NCBI RefSeq assembly: GCF_029081005.1
Contig: NZ_JAJQTQ010000012.1
Span: 1-64,000, forward strand
Direction of reading: 5' to 3'
DNA length: 64,000 nucleotides
Source: Halomonas elongata
Lineage (GTDB): Bacteria > Pseudomonadota > Gammaproteobacteria > Pseudomonadales > Halomonadaceae
Both the position numbers and the translations under genes were made by a program. Shown here piece after piece: positions 9,765-18,561 of this stretch; the first letter of the stretch is position 1; each line of letters starts with the position of its first letter. The notes under the pieces were generated by a model. It saw only the letters and a list, made by a program, of their open reading frames with translations, searched no databases and had not been told where the DNA came from.

Positions 9765-11663
9765 CTAGCGCCGCTCGGCCTGAATCCGGTCGATGAAGGC
9801 ATCCACCGTCATGGTGCCGAGGTCCTCGCCACTGCGCGAGCGCACGGCCACCGAGTCGGCTTCGACTTCCTTATCTCCCACCACCAGGAGATAGGGGACC
9901 TTCTGCAACGTATGCTCGCGGATTTTAAAGCCGATCTTCTCATTCCTCAAGTCCGCCTTGACTCGCAAGCCCTTTTTCTGCAAGCGCTGCTCGAGGGAAA
10001 TGGCATAGTCACGCTGCGAATCGGTGATCGTCAACACCACAACCTGCTGGGGTGCCAACCACAACGGCATCGCGCCGGCATAGTGCTCGATGAGGATGCC
10101 GATGAAGCGCTCCATCGAGCCGACGATGGCCCGGTGCAGCATCACCGGCGAGCGTCGATCGCCATCCTCGGTGACATACTGGGCACCGAGGCGCACCGGC
10201 ATCATGAAATCGACCTGCATGGTACCTACCTGCCATTCGCGCCCCAGGCAATCCTTCATATGATACTCGATCTTGGGGCCATAGAAAGCACCCTCGCCCG
10301 GCAACTCCTCCCAGTCGACGTCACAGGTGCGCAGCGCACCACGCAGCGCTTCTTCGGCACGATCCCAGACCGCATCATCGCCAAGCCGCTTTTCAGGACG
10401 CAGGGCAATCTTGACGGCAATGTCCTCGAACCCGAAGTCGCTGTAGACCTGCAGGGCCTGGCGGTGGAAGCTGGTCACTTCGGATTCGATCTGCTCTTCG
10501 GTGCAGAAGACATGACCATCGTCCTGAGTGAAGGCGCGCACCCGCATGATGCCGTGCAGGGCACCGGAAGGCTCGTTGCGATGGCACCCGCCGAATTCGC
10601 CGTAACGTACCGGCAGTTCACGGTAGCTGCGCAGGCCGGAGTTGAAGACCTGCACATGTCCAGGGCAGTTCATCGGCTTGAGCGCGTATTCGCGCTTCTC
10701 CGACTCGGTGAAGAACATGCCATCGGCATAATTGTCCCAGTGGCCGGACTTCTTCCACAGCGACACATCCATCACCTGGGGACAGCGGATCTCTTGATAG
10801 CCGCCGTCCTTGTACACCTGGCGCATGTACTGCTCGACCACCTGCCACAGCGTCCAGCCACGCGGGTGCCAGAATACCATGCCCGGCGCCTCTTCCTGCA
10901 TGTGGAAGAGGTCAAGCTTGCGTGCCAGCTTGCGATGGTCGCGTTTCTCGGCCTCCTCGAGACGCTTGAGATAGGCCTTGAGTTGTTTCTTGTCACCCCA
11001 GGCAGTGCCATAGATTCGTGTCAGCATGGGGCGCTCGGCATCACCCCGCCAGTAGGCACCGGCCAGTTTGGTCAATGTGAAGGCCTTGAGGTGACGGGTA
11101 TTGGGGACATGGGGCCCCCGACACATATCGGTGTATTCCTGGTGATGATATAGACGGATCGTCTCCCCTTCCGGAATCTCCCGCACGATCTCCTGCTTGT
11201 AGGGCTCGTCGCGGTGCAGGAAGGTCAGCATCGCACGATCACGGTCGACGTACTCACGGACGACATCGTAACCGGTCTCGATCAGCGCCTTCATGCGCGC
11301 CTCGATGGCCTCGAGATCCTCGGGCGTCACCGAGCGCCCGAAGTCGATATCGTAATAGAACCCATCCTCGATCACCGGGCCGATGGCCATCTTGGCGTCC
11401 GGATAGAGCTGCTTGACCGCATGGCCGATCAGGTGGGCACAGGAGTGACGAATGATATCCAGCCCTTCGGGGTCGCGGGCGGTGACGATCGCCACTTCAG
11501 CGTCATGGTCGATGACATCCGCTGCGTCCACCAGCTCGCCATCGATACGGCCAGCCACACAGGCCTTGGCCAGGCCGGTACCGATGCTCTCGGCCAGCTG
11601 CATGATGGAAAGGGGTTCGTCGAAGGATCTCTGGCTGCCGTCCGGCAGGGTCACGATGGGCAT
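9765..11663 (-). CDS. thrS: Threonyl-tRNA synthetase
   Basis: This 632-residue class II synthetase attaches threonine to tRNA-Thr. The N-terminal TGS domain (about 1-62) is followed by the editing (SAD) domain with [11 protein letters not shown]. The catalytic core includes [10 protein letters not shown], whose Cys and His bind the catalytic zinc, and motif 3 [22 protein letters not shown]-terminal anticodon-binding domain starts near [16 protein letters not shown]. It is the first gene of the operon, with infC starting 34 bp after its stop. The 216-bp region upstream should hold the operon promoter. Confidence 0.98.
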   Translation of the reverse strand: MPIVTLPDGSQRSFDEPLSIMQLAESIGTGLAKACVAGRIDGELVDAADVIDHDAEVAIVTARDPEGLDIIRHSCAHLIGHAVKQLYPDAKMAIGPVIEDGFYYDIDFGRSVTPEDLEAIEARMKALIETGYDVVREYVDRDRAMLTFLHRDEPYKQEIVREIPEGETIRLYHHQEYTDMCRGPHVPNTRHLKAFTLTKLAGAYWRGDAERPMLTRIYGTAWGDKKQLKAYLKRLEEAEKRDHRKLARKLDLFHMQEEAPGMVFWHPRGWTLWQVVEQYMRQVYKDGGYQEIRCPQVMDVSLWKKSGHWDNYADGMFFTESEKREYALKPMNCPGHVQVFNSGLRSYRELPVRYGEFGGCHRNEPSGALHGIMRVRAFTQDDGHVFCTEEQIESEVTSFHRQALQVYSDFGFEDIAVKIALRPEKRLGDDAVWDRAEEALRGALRTCDVDWEELPGEGAFYGPKIEYHMKDCLGREWQVGTMQVDFMMPVRLGAQYVTEDGDRRSPVMLHRAIVGSMERFIGILIEHYAGAMPLWLAPQQVVVLTITDSQRDYAISLEQRLQKKGLRVKADLRNEKIGFKIREHTLQKVPYLLVVGDKEVEADSVAVRSRSGEDLGTMTVDAFIDRIQAERR

Positions 11664-11795
11664 GATGAAGCGATTCCTTGTGCACAGTGGTGATCCATAC
11701 CAGGGATCACATGTCGCGAGAAGATTGGGTTGCCTTGAGCGACGCTAGCCTACCAGACGCCCTGCCGACGGCGCCATGGGTGGGCCAGATCGCCA

Positions 11796-11822
11796 ATGAA
11801 AAAGGCGCCCGAAGGCGCCTTT
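11796..11822 (-). terminator. Terminator of the OmpA-like gene
   Basis: On the minus strand, AAAGGCGCC-TTCG-GGCGCCTTT (11822 down to 11801) has a stable TTCG tetraloop, and its 3' arm runs into TTTTTCATT. It lies 58 bp beyond the OmpA-like gene and before the thrS promoter region. Confidence 0.8.
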
Positions 11823-11879
11823 CCGACTCTAACCGCGCCCCGGCGGATGCCGAGGCGCAACGGTCGACTCAGGAGGGGA

Positions 11880-12692
11880 TCACTCCCACTCGCCGAGCTC
11901 GACGCGACGGTTCTCGGCACGGCCAGCCTTGGTGTCGTTGCTGGCCACCGGCTGCTCTTCGCCATAGCCGATGGTGGTCATCCGATTGGCAGCGATGCCC
12001 TGGCTGGCCAGGAAGCTTGCCACGGAATCGGCACGACGCTGAGACAGATCCTTGTTGTAACCGGCCGGACCGACGGAATCGGTGTGGCCTTCGATACGCA
12101 CGCGGACGTTGTCATTGGCGCGCAGCTTGGAAGCCACGTCGCTCAGGACAGACTCGGCCCCCATGGTCAGGCGGGCAGAATCGAACTCGAAGTTGACGTC
12201 CTGCAGCACCAGGTCCTCGACGCAGCCCAGGGCATTGACCTCGGCACCTGCCGGGGTACCCGGGCACTGGTCCTGATAGTCCGGCACGCCGTCACCATCG
12301 GAATCCACCGGGCAGCCCACGGCGTCGACAGCGACACCGGCCGGGGTACCCGGGCACTGATCCTGATCGTCCGGCACACCATCGCCATCGCTGTCACCGA
12401 CGGGAGCCGGGCCCTTGTTCGGCTCGGCACACAGCAGTGCAGCCGCCGTGGCACCGACAGTACCACCGATATAGGCACCGGTATCCTCATCGTCGTCCTT
12501 GACGGCGCTGTAACCGATACCAGCACCGATCAGGCCACCCGCCACGCTGCAGACAGCGGGGTGCTTGTACCAGGCACGATCAGACGCTGAGCTATCGCCC
12601 ATGCCGGAGGATTGAGACGCCGAACTGGCGCAGCCGGACAGACCGACCACCAGCGCGGAACCGAGCAACAAGCCAGTCGTTGATTTTTTCAT
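11880..12692 (-). CDS. OmpA-family lipoprotein with thrombospondin type 3 repeats
   Basis: A 270-residue outer-membrane protein with a signal peptide ending in lipobox LSGC (acylated Cys 21). A glycine-zipper-like stretch (about 50-90, AGGLIGAGIGYSAV) follows. Two calcium-binding type 3 repeats come next, each DSDGDGVPD-DQDQCPGTPAG in form. The C-terminal OmpA peptidoglycan-binding domain (about 160-265) contains VRIEGHTDSVG and NRRVEL. The lipid would anchor it in the outer membrane while the OmpA domain grips the murein, resembling Pal or OprF-like proteins but without a beta-barrel. The gene is monocistronic with its own terminator. Confidence 0.92.
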   Translation of the reverse strand: MKKSTTGLLLGSALVVGLSGCASSASQSSGMGDSSASDRAWYKHPAVCSVAGGLIGAGIGYSAVKDDDEDTGAYIGGTVGATAAALLCAEPNKGPAPVGDSDGDGVPDDQDQCPGTPAGVAVDAVGCPVDSDGDGVPDYQDQCPGTPAGAEVNALGCVEDLVLQDVNFEFDSARLTMGAESVLSDVASKLRANDNVRVRIEGHTDSVGPAGYNKDLSQRRADSVASFLASQGIAANRMTTIGYGEEQPVASNDTKAGRAENRRVELGEWE

Positions 12693-12970
12693 GTAAGACT
12701 CCTTCTTGACACAAATCTAGCGGGGCCAGCATAGGCTTAGCCATCCAGCGAGTCCGATGGTATGGCCAACCAGAGACGGAACTTGTCCGTCCATACCGAC
12801 CAAGAAAGCACGAAATCGCGATCTCGGCCAATCAACGCGTGATGACTCGGGACTCCATCCTCTTATCAGTCATCTACGTCGCGATTAGCAGCTTGCCGGA
12901 GACTGAGTCACCTTTCAATCGAAAAACGCACTGGAAAGTGTAATACATTGTTTTGTTTAGGTCATTCAAA
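12693..12970. other. Spacer between OmpA-like and DUF2489 genes
   Basis: This 278-bp region has no credible gene. It is less GC-rich near 12930-12970 (TGTAATACATTGTTTTGTTT) and presumably carries the promoter of the OmpA-like gene. No clear repeat or terminator is visible. Confidence 0.4.
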
Positions 12971-13438
12971 TCAATGCAAAGCGTCCGGCCAGTCGCGCCG
13001 AAACTGCAGCACACTCACGGCCGCTTTCATGACGGCATCACGCCACTCACCCTCGACTTTCAGGCGTTCACGATCCTCGTGAAATCGCGCCTTGGGGCTC
13101 AGAGCCTGGCGCGCCGAATGCGTGTGAAGATGACGGGTTCGTTCATGCACCTCGGCAAATGCCAGAAACTCCGGTCGCGACGTCAACGACGGATCGAGAA
13201 TATCCAGCAGTGTCTTGCAACGCCATGCGCCCTCCGTGATATCGACCTGCCCCTGCTGCAAGGCATTGGCTACCAGCTCGAGATTCTCCAGACAATTATC
13301 ATGTGCCCGGCGCAGTTCTTCCTCGCGAAATGCTTCGCGACGTCGGACCTCCCGCCACAGGGTGACGGCATACGCCCCCAGGCCGGCAACGACGGCCAGG
13401 GCCAGCCCGAGCAAGATCACGGCGGTGGTATTGGTCAT
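12971..13438 (-). CDS. DUF2489 domain protein, membrane-anchored
   Basis: A 155-residue protein with one N-terminal transmembrane helix (AVILLGLALAVVAGLGAYAVTLW) and a soluble, charged, helical remainder. Conserved features include DNCLENLELVANALQQGQVDITEGAWR, consistent with the DUF2489 family of unknown function. ATG 13438 (MTNTTAVIL) is chosen because it places the helix at the usual distance from the start; an upstream in-frame ATG at 13468 adds ten polar residues. No operon partner is apparent. Confidence 0.75.
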   Translation of the reverse strand: MTNTTAVILLGLALAVVAGLGAYAVTLWREVRRREAFREEELRRAHDNCLENLELVANALQQGQVDITEGAWRCKTLLDILDPSLTSRPEFLAFAEVHERTRHLHTHSARQALSPKARFHEDRERLKVEGEWRDAVMKAAVSVLQFRRDWPDALH

Positions 13439-13623
13439 GAAAGGATTCCCGTTACGTCCAGCATTCAAGCGATAAAGACGCTCATTCTAAACCGCCCCCT
13501 TCGGACGACCAACCCATATCACCGTCACTCGGGCCCCTTGACGCCGAAAGCAAGGGCCCGCTGCCATCCGCCCCCCGTCCCGGCATCTCCGGACGCCGTC
13601 GGGATTCAAGGCCCCCTTCCACG

Positions 13624-14529
13624 TCAGGCCCACCAGAATCCGGCATAGCCATCCAGCAGCAGGACGACGAAGACGCCCAGGATATAACGAATGGAAAACC
13701 AGAAAGCCGCGAGGGGCGCCTTCGGGTCACGACCTCGCCACACCCGACCGTTCCACCACATGAAGCGTGCATTCAGCGCCGTCACGCCTAGCAGATAGAT
13801 CCATCCGCTCATGCCGATGGCAAAAGGCAGCAAGGTCACCGAGACCGTCAACCAGCCATAGAGCCATACCTGAAGACGCGTGAAAGCGTCGCCGTGGGTC
13901 ACCGGCAGCATCGGGACGCCGGCACGTTCGTACTCGTCGCGCTTGTGGATGGCCAATGCCCAGAAATGCGGTGGCGTCCAGGCGAAGATGATCAACACCA
14001 GCAGCAACGGCTCGGGACCGAGCTGGTTGCTCACCGATGTCCAGCCCAGCAGCGGAGGCGCCGCACCGGCCACGCCACCGATCACGATATTCTGTGGCGT
14101 GGCTCGCTTGAGGAAGGCGGTATAGATCAGGGCGTAGCCGATCAAGGAGCCGAAGGTGAGCCAGGCCGTCAAGGGGTTGACGCCTTCATGCAGCACCCCG
14201 ACCCCCGCGACCGACAGCAGCGTTGCCCACCCCAGGGCCAGTGGTATCGACAGGCGCCGGGTGGCCAGGGGGCGCGACGCCGTGCGCAGCATCAGGGCAT
14301 CCAGGCGACGGTCCACGACATGATTGAACGCCGCGGCGCCACTGGCAGCAAGCCCGATGCCGATCAACCCCAGCACCACCTTGTCTAACGGCGGTATCGG
14401 CCGCGCCAGCAACATCCCCACCAGACTGCAGACCAGCATCACCGACACCACACGCGGCTTGCCGAGGGTAACGAGATCACGCCATAGCGGCATGAGCGTT
14501 TCCCGGGTCACCGGCCGAGCATCATGCAT
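13624..14529 (-). CDS. cyoE: Heme O synthase (protoheme IX farnesyltransferase)
   Basis: This 301-residue UbiA-type polytopic membrane prenyltransferase adds a farnesyl group to protoheme to make heme O. The signature NHVVDRRLDALMLRTASRPL (N-x3-D-x3-D-x4-R-T-x2-R-P) is intact. The second loop contains YTAFLKRATPQNIVIGG and the heme-handling region HFWALAIHKRDEY. Its start overlaps the ctaA stop by 8 bp, with GAGGGAG just upstream, so the two are coupled. With CtaA it supplies heme A to the aa3 oxidase encoded upstream. Confidence 0.96.
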   Translation of the reverse strand: MHDARPVTRETLMPLWRDLVTLGKPRVVSVMLVCSLVGMLLARPIPPLDKVVLGLIGIGLAASGAAAFNHVVDRRLDALMLRTASRPLATRRLSIPLALGWATLLSVAGVGVLHEGVNPLTAWLTFGSLIGYALIYTAFLKRATPQNIVIGGVAGAAPPLLGWTSVSNQLGPEPLLLVLIIFAWTPPHFWALAIHKRDEYERAGVPMLPVTHGDAFTRLQVWLYGWLTVSVTLLPFAIGMSGWIYLLGVTALNARFMWWNGRVWRGRDPKAPLAAFWFSIRYILGVFVVLLLDGYAGFWWA

Positions 14530-15577
14530 GCATCAACTCCCTCGTCGTTATCGACGGCAATGACCGGGGCATGGACTGCCCCCACCGCCACTGCCAGACC
14601 GCCAGCAGCGTCACCACCACCAGCACGGCTGCGCCCGCCGTATGCAACAAGGCCAGCCAGAGCGGCAGCCAGAACAGTACATTGGCGATACCCAGTGCCG
14701 CCTGCAGCAGGCAGGCGCCCCCCATCAACCCCAGCCAGGGGGATACCTCGCGGTCACGACGATGCCGCAGGGCGAGCCCCAGCAGGCACAGGAACAACGC
14801 CGCTCCCCCCAGACGATGGCCGACCTGGATAGCGCTTCGAGCCTCGGCGTGCAACTGCCCATGCAGATAGTTGGGTCCCACCGTCTGCGTCAGGTGAAAC
14901 CCTTCTCCCCAATCCATGCTGGGCCACCACTGGGCATTGCAGGTAGGGAAGCCCTGGCAGGCAATACCGGCATAGTTGCTCGAGGTCCAGCCACCGAGAG
15001 CCAGCTGCAGGACCAGAAGCGCCAGCGCTGCCCCCCACAATGGCGTCAGGCGTCGCGGCTGACGTCGCGATCTGCCTGGTATCACCAGGCGCCGAAATCG
15101 CAGGTACAACCAGAGGAAACCGCCCATGACGGCCATGCCCCCCAGCAGATGCAGCGTCACCACCTGGGGCCACAGACGGAGCGTCACGGTGAAGGCACCA
15201 AAGGCGCCCTGCACCAGGATGAGTGTCAGCAACCCCAGCGAGAGTCGCCATGGGACTCCATCGTGATGCCTCAGGCGCCTGGCCAGCACCACCACGGCGA
15301 TAACCAGCAACCCCAGCGAAGAGGCCAGGTAGCGATGCAGCATCTCCATCCATGCCTTGGACGTATCGAACGGCGCATCGGGCGAGTGCGCCAGGGCTCG
15401 GGTCTCGTCCGGCACCACCCACTGTCCATAGCACCCAGGCCAGTCCGGACATCCCAGACCGGCATCCACCAGACGCGTCCAGGCACCGGCCAGCACCACC
15501 AGAGCGGCAAGCAACATCCCCAGCAGACTCAACCAGCGCAGCCCATTCAACCTTGCCCGGTACCGCTGATCTCGCAT
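14522..15577 (-). CDS. ctaA: Heme A synthase (COX15/CtaA family)
   Basis: A membrane protein of 351 residues (356 if ATG 15592 is used) with about eight transmembrane helices and conserved heme-ligand histidines, for example in WMEMLHRYLASSLGLLV and VTLHLLGGMAVMGGFLWLYL. It oxidises the methyl group of heme O to the formyl group of heme A. The external loop LVDAGLGCPDWPGCYGQWV carries the paired cysteines seen in many CtaA proteins. ATG 15577 has a well-spaced GAGGG, whereas 15592 abuts its GGAGG, so 15577 is preferred. Confidence 0.95.
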   Translation of the reverse strand: MRDQRYRARLNGLRWLSLLGMLLAALVVLAGAWTRLVDAGLGCPDWPGCYGQWVVPDETRALAHSPDAPFDTSKAWMEMLHRYLASSLGLLVIAVVVLARRLRHHDGVPWRLSLGLLTLILVQGAFGAFTVTLRLWPQVVTLHLLGGMAVMGGFLWLYLRFRRLVIPGRSRRQPRRLTPLWGAALALLVLQLALGGWTSSNYAGIACQGFPTCNAQWWPSMDWGEGFHLTQTVGPNYLHGQLHAEARSAIQVGHRLGGAALFLCLLGLALRHRRDREVSPWLGLMGGACLLQAALGIANVLFWLPLWLALLHTAGAAVLVVVTLLAVWQWRWGQSMPRSLPSITTRELMHA

Positions 15578-15607
15578 GCGTCCCTCGTGCATCCTCCATC
15601 CCTCCCA

Positions 15608-16144
15608 TCACTCGTCACGCAGACGTGCCATAGGTGGCTCGGGATTCAGTTCCAGCAGGCGCTCGATGTCCTCCAGCACATTCGACGCCTCTACGCCCTC
15701 GCCATAACTCAGCACCGGCCGGCCAGCGGGATCGAGAATCCAGAGCGTCCCGGGTTCCCGCCAGACCGGCATATCTCGCCACGCCACGACCGATTCGCCA
15801 GGTAACGCCTTGCTCTCCGCCCCGCCGATGCGCAAACGGCTGACCCGATGAGCATCACGCCCCAGGGCACGATGCAGCCGCCACCAGCGGTCAGCCGATT
15901 CGCTGCAATCACTCACGCAATCGAAGGCCATCAACCAATCGTCGGCCCCCTCCTTCTCCACCTGGCTCAATGGCCAGTCGGACAACGTCGGGATATCGGG
16001 ATGCAACGTGCCGTGGGCGGTGCGTTCATCGGGGATGCCCAGCCGCCACTCGACCATGCCCCATGCCATCGCCATGGGCAGGGCGAACACGGCAAACAAC
16101 GCCAGCAGCTTGAGTCGGGAACGAACAATATGGGCATCGGTCAT
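15608..16144 (-). CDS. Membrane-anchored cytochrome oxidase cluster protein with CxxxC
   Basis: A 178-residue protein with one N-terminal helix (LKLLALFAVFALPMAMAWGMV) and a domain outside the membrane. It carries a C-V-S-D-C motif (Cys 76 and Cys 80) in MAFDCVSDCSESADRWWRL and a thioredoxin-like strand WILDPAGRPVLSY. Proteins of this type lie between SURF1 and ctaA genes in Pseudomonas. CxxxC spacing is that of the copper-binding motif in Sco proteins, so a copper or redox role in CuA assembly is possible; this is inference. Its stop is 15 bp from the ctaA upstream ATG and its start overlaps the SURF1 stop. Confidence 0.75.
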   Translation of the reverse strand: MTDAHIVRSRLKLLALFAVFALPMAMAWGMVEWRLGIPDERTAHGTLHPDIPTLSDWPLSQVEKEGADDWLMAFDCVSDCSESADRWWRLHRALGRDAHRVSRLRIGGAESKALPGESVVAWRDMPVWREPGTLWILDPAGRPVLSYGEGVEASNVLEDIERLLELNPEPPMARLRDE

Positions 16145-16878
16145 CGGCGTGTCTCCTTGTTCTCGGGCGGGTGCCTGGGTCGATCACGGCTCAAACGCCG
16201 AGCACCGATGATCATTACCACCATCGCCGCCAGCGCCAGCCCCCACCATTGACCGGCATAACCGAGATGACGCGACGGCGGCAACACATTCGGACGCCAC
16301 CAGGACGTCAAGTGCCCTCCGCCTTCTTCCAGATGCAGCCAACCGGCGTGGGCGAAACCTCCCAGGGACTCCCAGGCACCGAGGTCGATGCGCTGCAGGC
16401 GCTTGCCCTCCCGATTGGGCCCGAAGAGAGGCGCCGACTCCCCATCCACCTGCCAGCGCCCCTTCAGCGTCACACGGCCATCCGGCGTCGACACGCGCGG
16501 CGTTTCCCGACTCGGACCGGTGGGCATGAACCCCCGCTCCACCAGCCACAGGCGCCCATCGTCGCCGCGCAAGGGGGTCAGGGCTGCCACGCCGAGTCGT
16601 TCACCGTGAATGCGGTTATCGAGAAACAGCGTCTCATCCGCCAGGTACTCTCCCGTCACGGTGATCTGCGCGCCATTGGGCGGTATGGCCTCGGGTGCCA
16701 CCATTCGAGGGGCAGATTCGAAGCGCGCCAGCAACTCGCGCTTGTCGGCGGCACGTTCCCACTGCCATAGTCCGAGTCCGAGTCCGAGAATCACCAGACA
16801 GGCCCAGAACCCGAACCAGATCACCAGGCGACGGCTGGACCGAACCCGTGTGGAAAATCTCGTCATGGAGTCCGACAT
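16141..16878 (-). CDS. SURF1 family cytochrome oxidase assembly protein
   Basis: A protein of about 245 residues with two transmembrane helices (WFGFWACLVILGLGLGLWQWERA near the N terminus and GLALAAMVVMIIGARRL near the C terminus) flanking a periplasmic domain. LGLWQWERAADKREL, FLDNRIHGERLGVAALTPL and VERGFMP are characteristic. SURF1 proteins bind heme A and help load it into subunit I. ATG 16878 (MSDSMTRFS) is chosen over 16866 for its upstream AGGA; a longer frame to 16995 lies under the divergent DUF2909 gene. The start codon interlocks with the DUF2909 start in a shared CATG. Confidence 0.9.
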   Translation of the reverse strand: MSDSMTRFSTRVRSSRRLVIWFGFWACLVILGLGLGLWQWERAADKRELLARFESAPRMVAPEAIPPNGAQITVTGEYLADETLFLDNRIHGERLGVAALTPLRGDDGRLWLVERGFMPTGPSRETPRVSTPDGRVTLKGRWQVDGESAPLFGPNREGKRLQRIDLGAWESLGGFAHAGWLHLEEGGGHLTSWWRPNVLPPSRHLGYAGQWWGLALAAMVVMIIGARRLSRDRPRHPPENKETRR

Positions 16879-17071
16879 GCTTCTCAAGGTCCTGATCGCC
16901 CTCGTCTTCGTTGCCATGGTCGCGAGTCTCGCCGCCGGTGCCGGCTTCCTGCTCAAGGATGGCGGTCGTTCGCGTCGCGTGCTCATTTCCCTCAAGCTGC
17001 GTGTCTGTCTGGCCGCCCTGCTGCTGGTACTGCTCCTGTACGGTTTCTATGGCGGAAGCCTCGCCGGCTGA
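16877..17071 (+). CDS. DUF2909 twin-transmembrane protein
   Basis: A 64-residue protein made almost entirely of two helices (LLKVLIALVFVAMVASLAAGAGFLL and VCLAALLLVLLLYGFYGG) joined by a basic loop, DGGRSRRVLISLKLR. This is the DUF2909 pattern, commonly found in aa3 oxidase clusters of Pseudomonas and relatives. ATG 16877 has GGAG at good spacing. It lies on the strand opposite to the cox genes and ends 20 bp from the coxC stop. A role in oxidase assembly is inferred from conserved location only. Confidence 0.82.
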   Translation: MLLKVLIALVFVAMVASLAAGAGFLLKDGGRSRRVLISLKLRVCLAALLLVLLLYGFYGGSLAG

Positions 17072-17091
17072 TGGCACCGAGCCTCATCGGC

Positions 17092-17955
17092 TCAGAAGAC
17101 ATAGACGAAGGTAAAGAGACCAATCCAGACCACATCCACGAAGTGCCAGTACCAGGCCGCCGCTTCGAACCCGAAGTGATGCTCCTCGGAAAAGTGCCCG
17201 CGTTGTACCCGTGCCAGGATGGCGATAAGAATCAGGGTGCCGACGATCACATGGGCGCCATGAAAGCCTGTCAGCAAGAAGAAGGTTGCGCCGTAGATCC
17301 CCGCCTGCAGGGTGATGCCGTAATGGACGTAGGCCTCCCGATACTCGAGGCCTTGAATCGCGATGAAACACAGTCCCAGCAGCACGGTCAGCGTCAACCA
17401 GTGGCGTGCCGTATCGCGGTGCCCTTCCTTGAGGCCTTCGTGCGCCACCGTCAAGGTGATGCTGGAACCCACCAGAATCAGGGTATTGACCAGCGGCAAG
17501 TGCCAGGGACTGAAGGTCTGATGAGGCCCCTGAATGGCCGTGTCCGGCGGCTCGAGCAATGGCCAGGAAGCCGTGAAATCGGGCCAGAGCAGCGCAGCGA
17601 CTCCCTTGGCCCCCTCACCGTCGAGCCATGGCAACGCGAAGGTCCGGATATAGAACAGGGCGCCGAAGAACGCGGCAAAGAACATGACCTCGGAGAAAAT
17701 GAACCACCCCATCCCCCAGCGGAAGGAACGATCCATCTGGGCATCGTAGAGGCCCTGTCGGGATTCATGAATCACGTCACGGAACCACAAGGCCATCACT
17801 GCCAGGATCCCGATCAGACCGATCACCATGATCGGCATACCGGAAGAACCGTGCACCAGCACCACGCCGGTACCGATCATCATGGCACCCAGTGCCAGGG
17901 AACCCAGCACCGGCCACTTGCTCGATGCGGGTACGTAATAGCTGCCACCGCTCAT
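17092..17955 (-). CDS. coxC: Cytochrome c oxidase subunit III
   Basis: A 287-residue protein with seven hydrophobic helices. MGWFIFSEVMFFAAFFGALFY and TGFHGAHVIVGTLIL are hallmark subunit III segments, and the C terminus YWHFVDVVWIGLFTFVYVF is typical. Subunit III stabilises the oxidase and its proton uptake. The start MSGGSYYVPASSKWPVLG has AGGAGGTGATGC upstream and overlaps the ctaG stop by four bases (ATGA), which implies translational coupling. Confidence 0.97.
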   Translation of the reverse strand: MSGGSYYVPASSKWPVLGSLALGAMMIGTGVVLVHGSSGMPIMVIGLIGILAVMALWFRDVIHESRQGLYDAQMDRSFRWGMGWFIFSEVMFFAAFFGALFYIRTFALPWLDGEGAKGVAALLWPDFTASWPLLEPPDTAIQGPHQTFSPWHLPLVNTLILVGSSITLTVAHEGLKEGHRDTARHWLTLTVLLGLCFIAIQGLEYREAYVHYGITLQAGIYGATFFLLTGFHGAHVIVGTLILIAILARVQRGHFSEEHHFGFEAAAWYWHFVDVVWIGLFTFVYVF

Positions 17956-18539
17956 GCATCACCTCCTAGCGCTTGTGTCCCGTTTTCCCGGGACGGTCCC
18001 GCGTCCTGCCGATAGAGGGTATAGACCAGCGTGACCGTCTTGATGTCGTCCGGCAGGTCCCGCGTCAACTGGAAGACCAGGGGCGCCTCGAAACGCTCGC
18101 CCGGTGCAAGTCGTTGATTCTGAAAACAGAAGCACGCCAGCTTGCGAAGATGCAGCGACGCTTCCGAGGGCGACACGCTGGGCACCGCGCGGGCCACACT
18201 AACCTCGTCACCCAGGTTCTCGAACGTGAAGTCAACCTCGGCACTCTGTCCCGGATGTACCCGGACTTGACGGGTATGCGCCTCCAGCGACCACGGCAAC
18301 CCGGAACTCCCTCGGGTGATGATCTGCATGGTCACCACTCGATCCTGGTCGGCGGCTTCGTGAACCAGCGCCTGGGCCTGGTTCGAGGTCTTGCCATTGA
18401 GCCCGGTGACCTGGCAGAAGACGTCGTACAAGGGCACCAGGGCAAAGGCGAAGACGAACATCCCGGCCAGCGCCACCAGGGTCCTCGCCACGGTCCGCCT
18501 TATACCCTTGCGCGTGTCTCCGCTATGTTGCCCCGTCAT
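17952..18539 (-). CDS. ctaG: Cytochrome c oxidase assembly protein CtaG/Cox11
   Basis: This 195-residue single-helix protein (TLVALAGMFVFAFALVPLYDVFC) has a periplasmic immunoglobulin-like domain. The copper-binding motif is CFCFQNQRL (C-x-C), and the N-terminal VPLYDVFCQVTG is conserved. It delivers copper to the CuB site of subunit I. The gene sits between coxA and coxC as in Pseudomonas, with 22 bp from the coxA stop and a four-base overlap with coxC. All key cysteines are present. Confidence 0.96.
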   Translation of the reverse strand: MTGQHSGDTRKGIRRTVARTLVALAGMFVFAFALVPLYDVFCQVTGLNGKTSNQAQALVHEAADQDRVVTMQIITRGSSGLPWSLEAHTRQVRVHPGQSAEVDFTFENLGDEVSVARAVPSVSPSEASLHLRKLACFCFQNQRLAPGERFEAPLVFQLTRDLPDDIKTVTLVYTLYRQDAGPSRENGTQALGGDA

Positions 18540-18561
18540 GCATGCCTCCCGGCGTCAGCCA

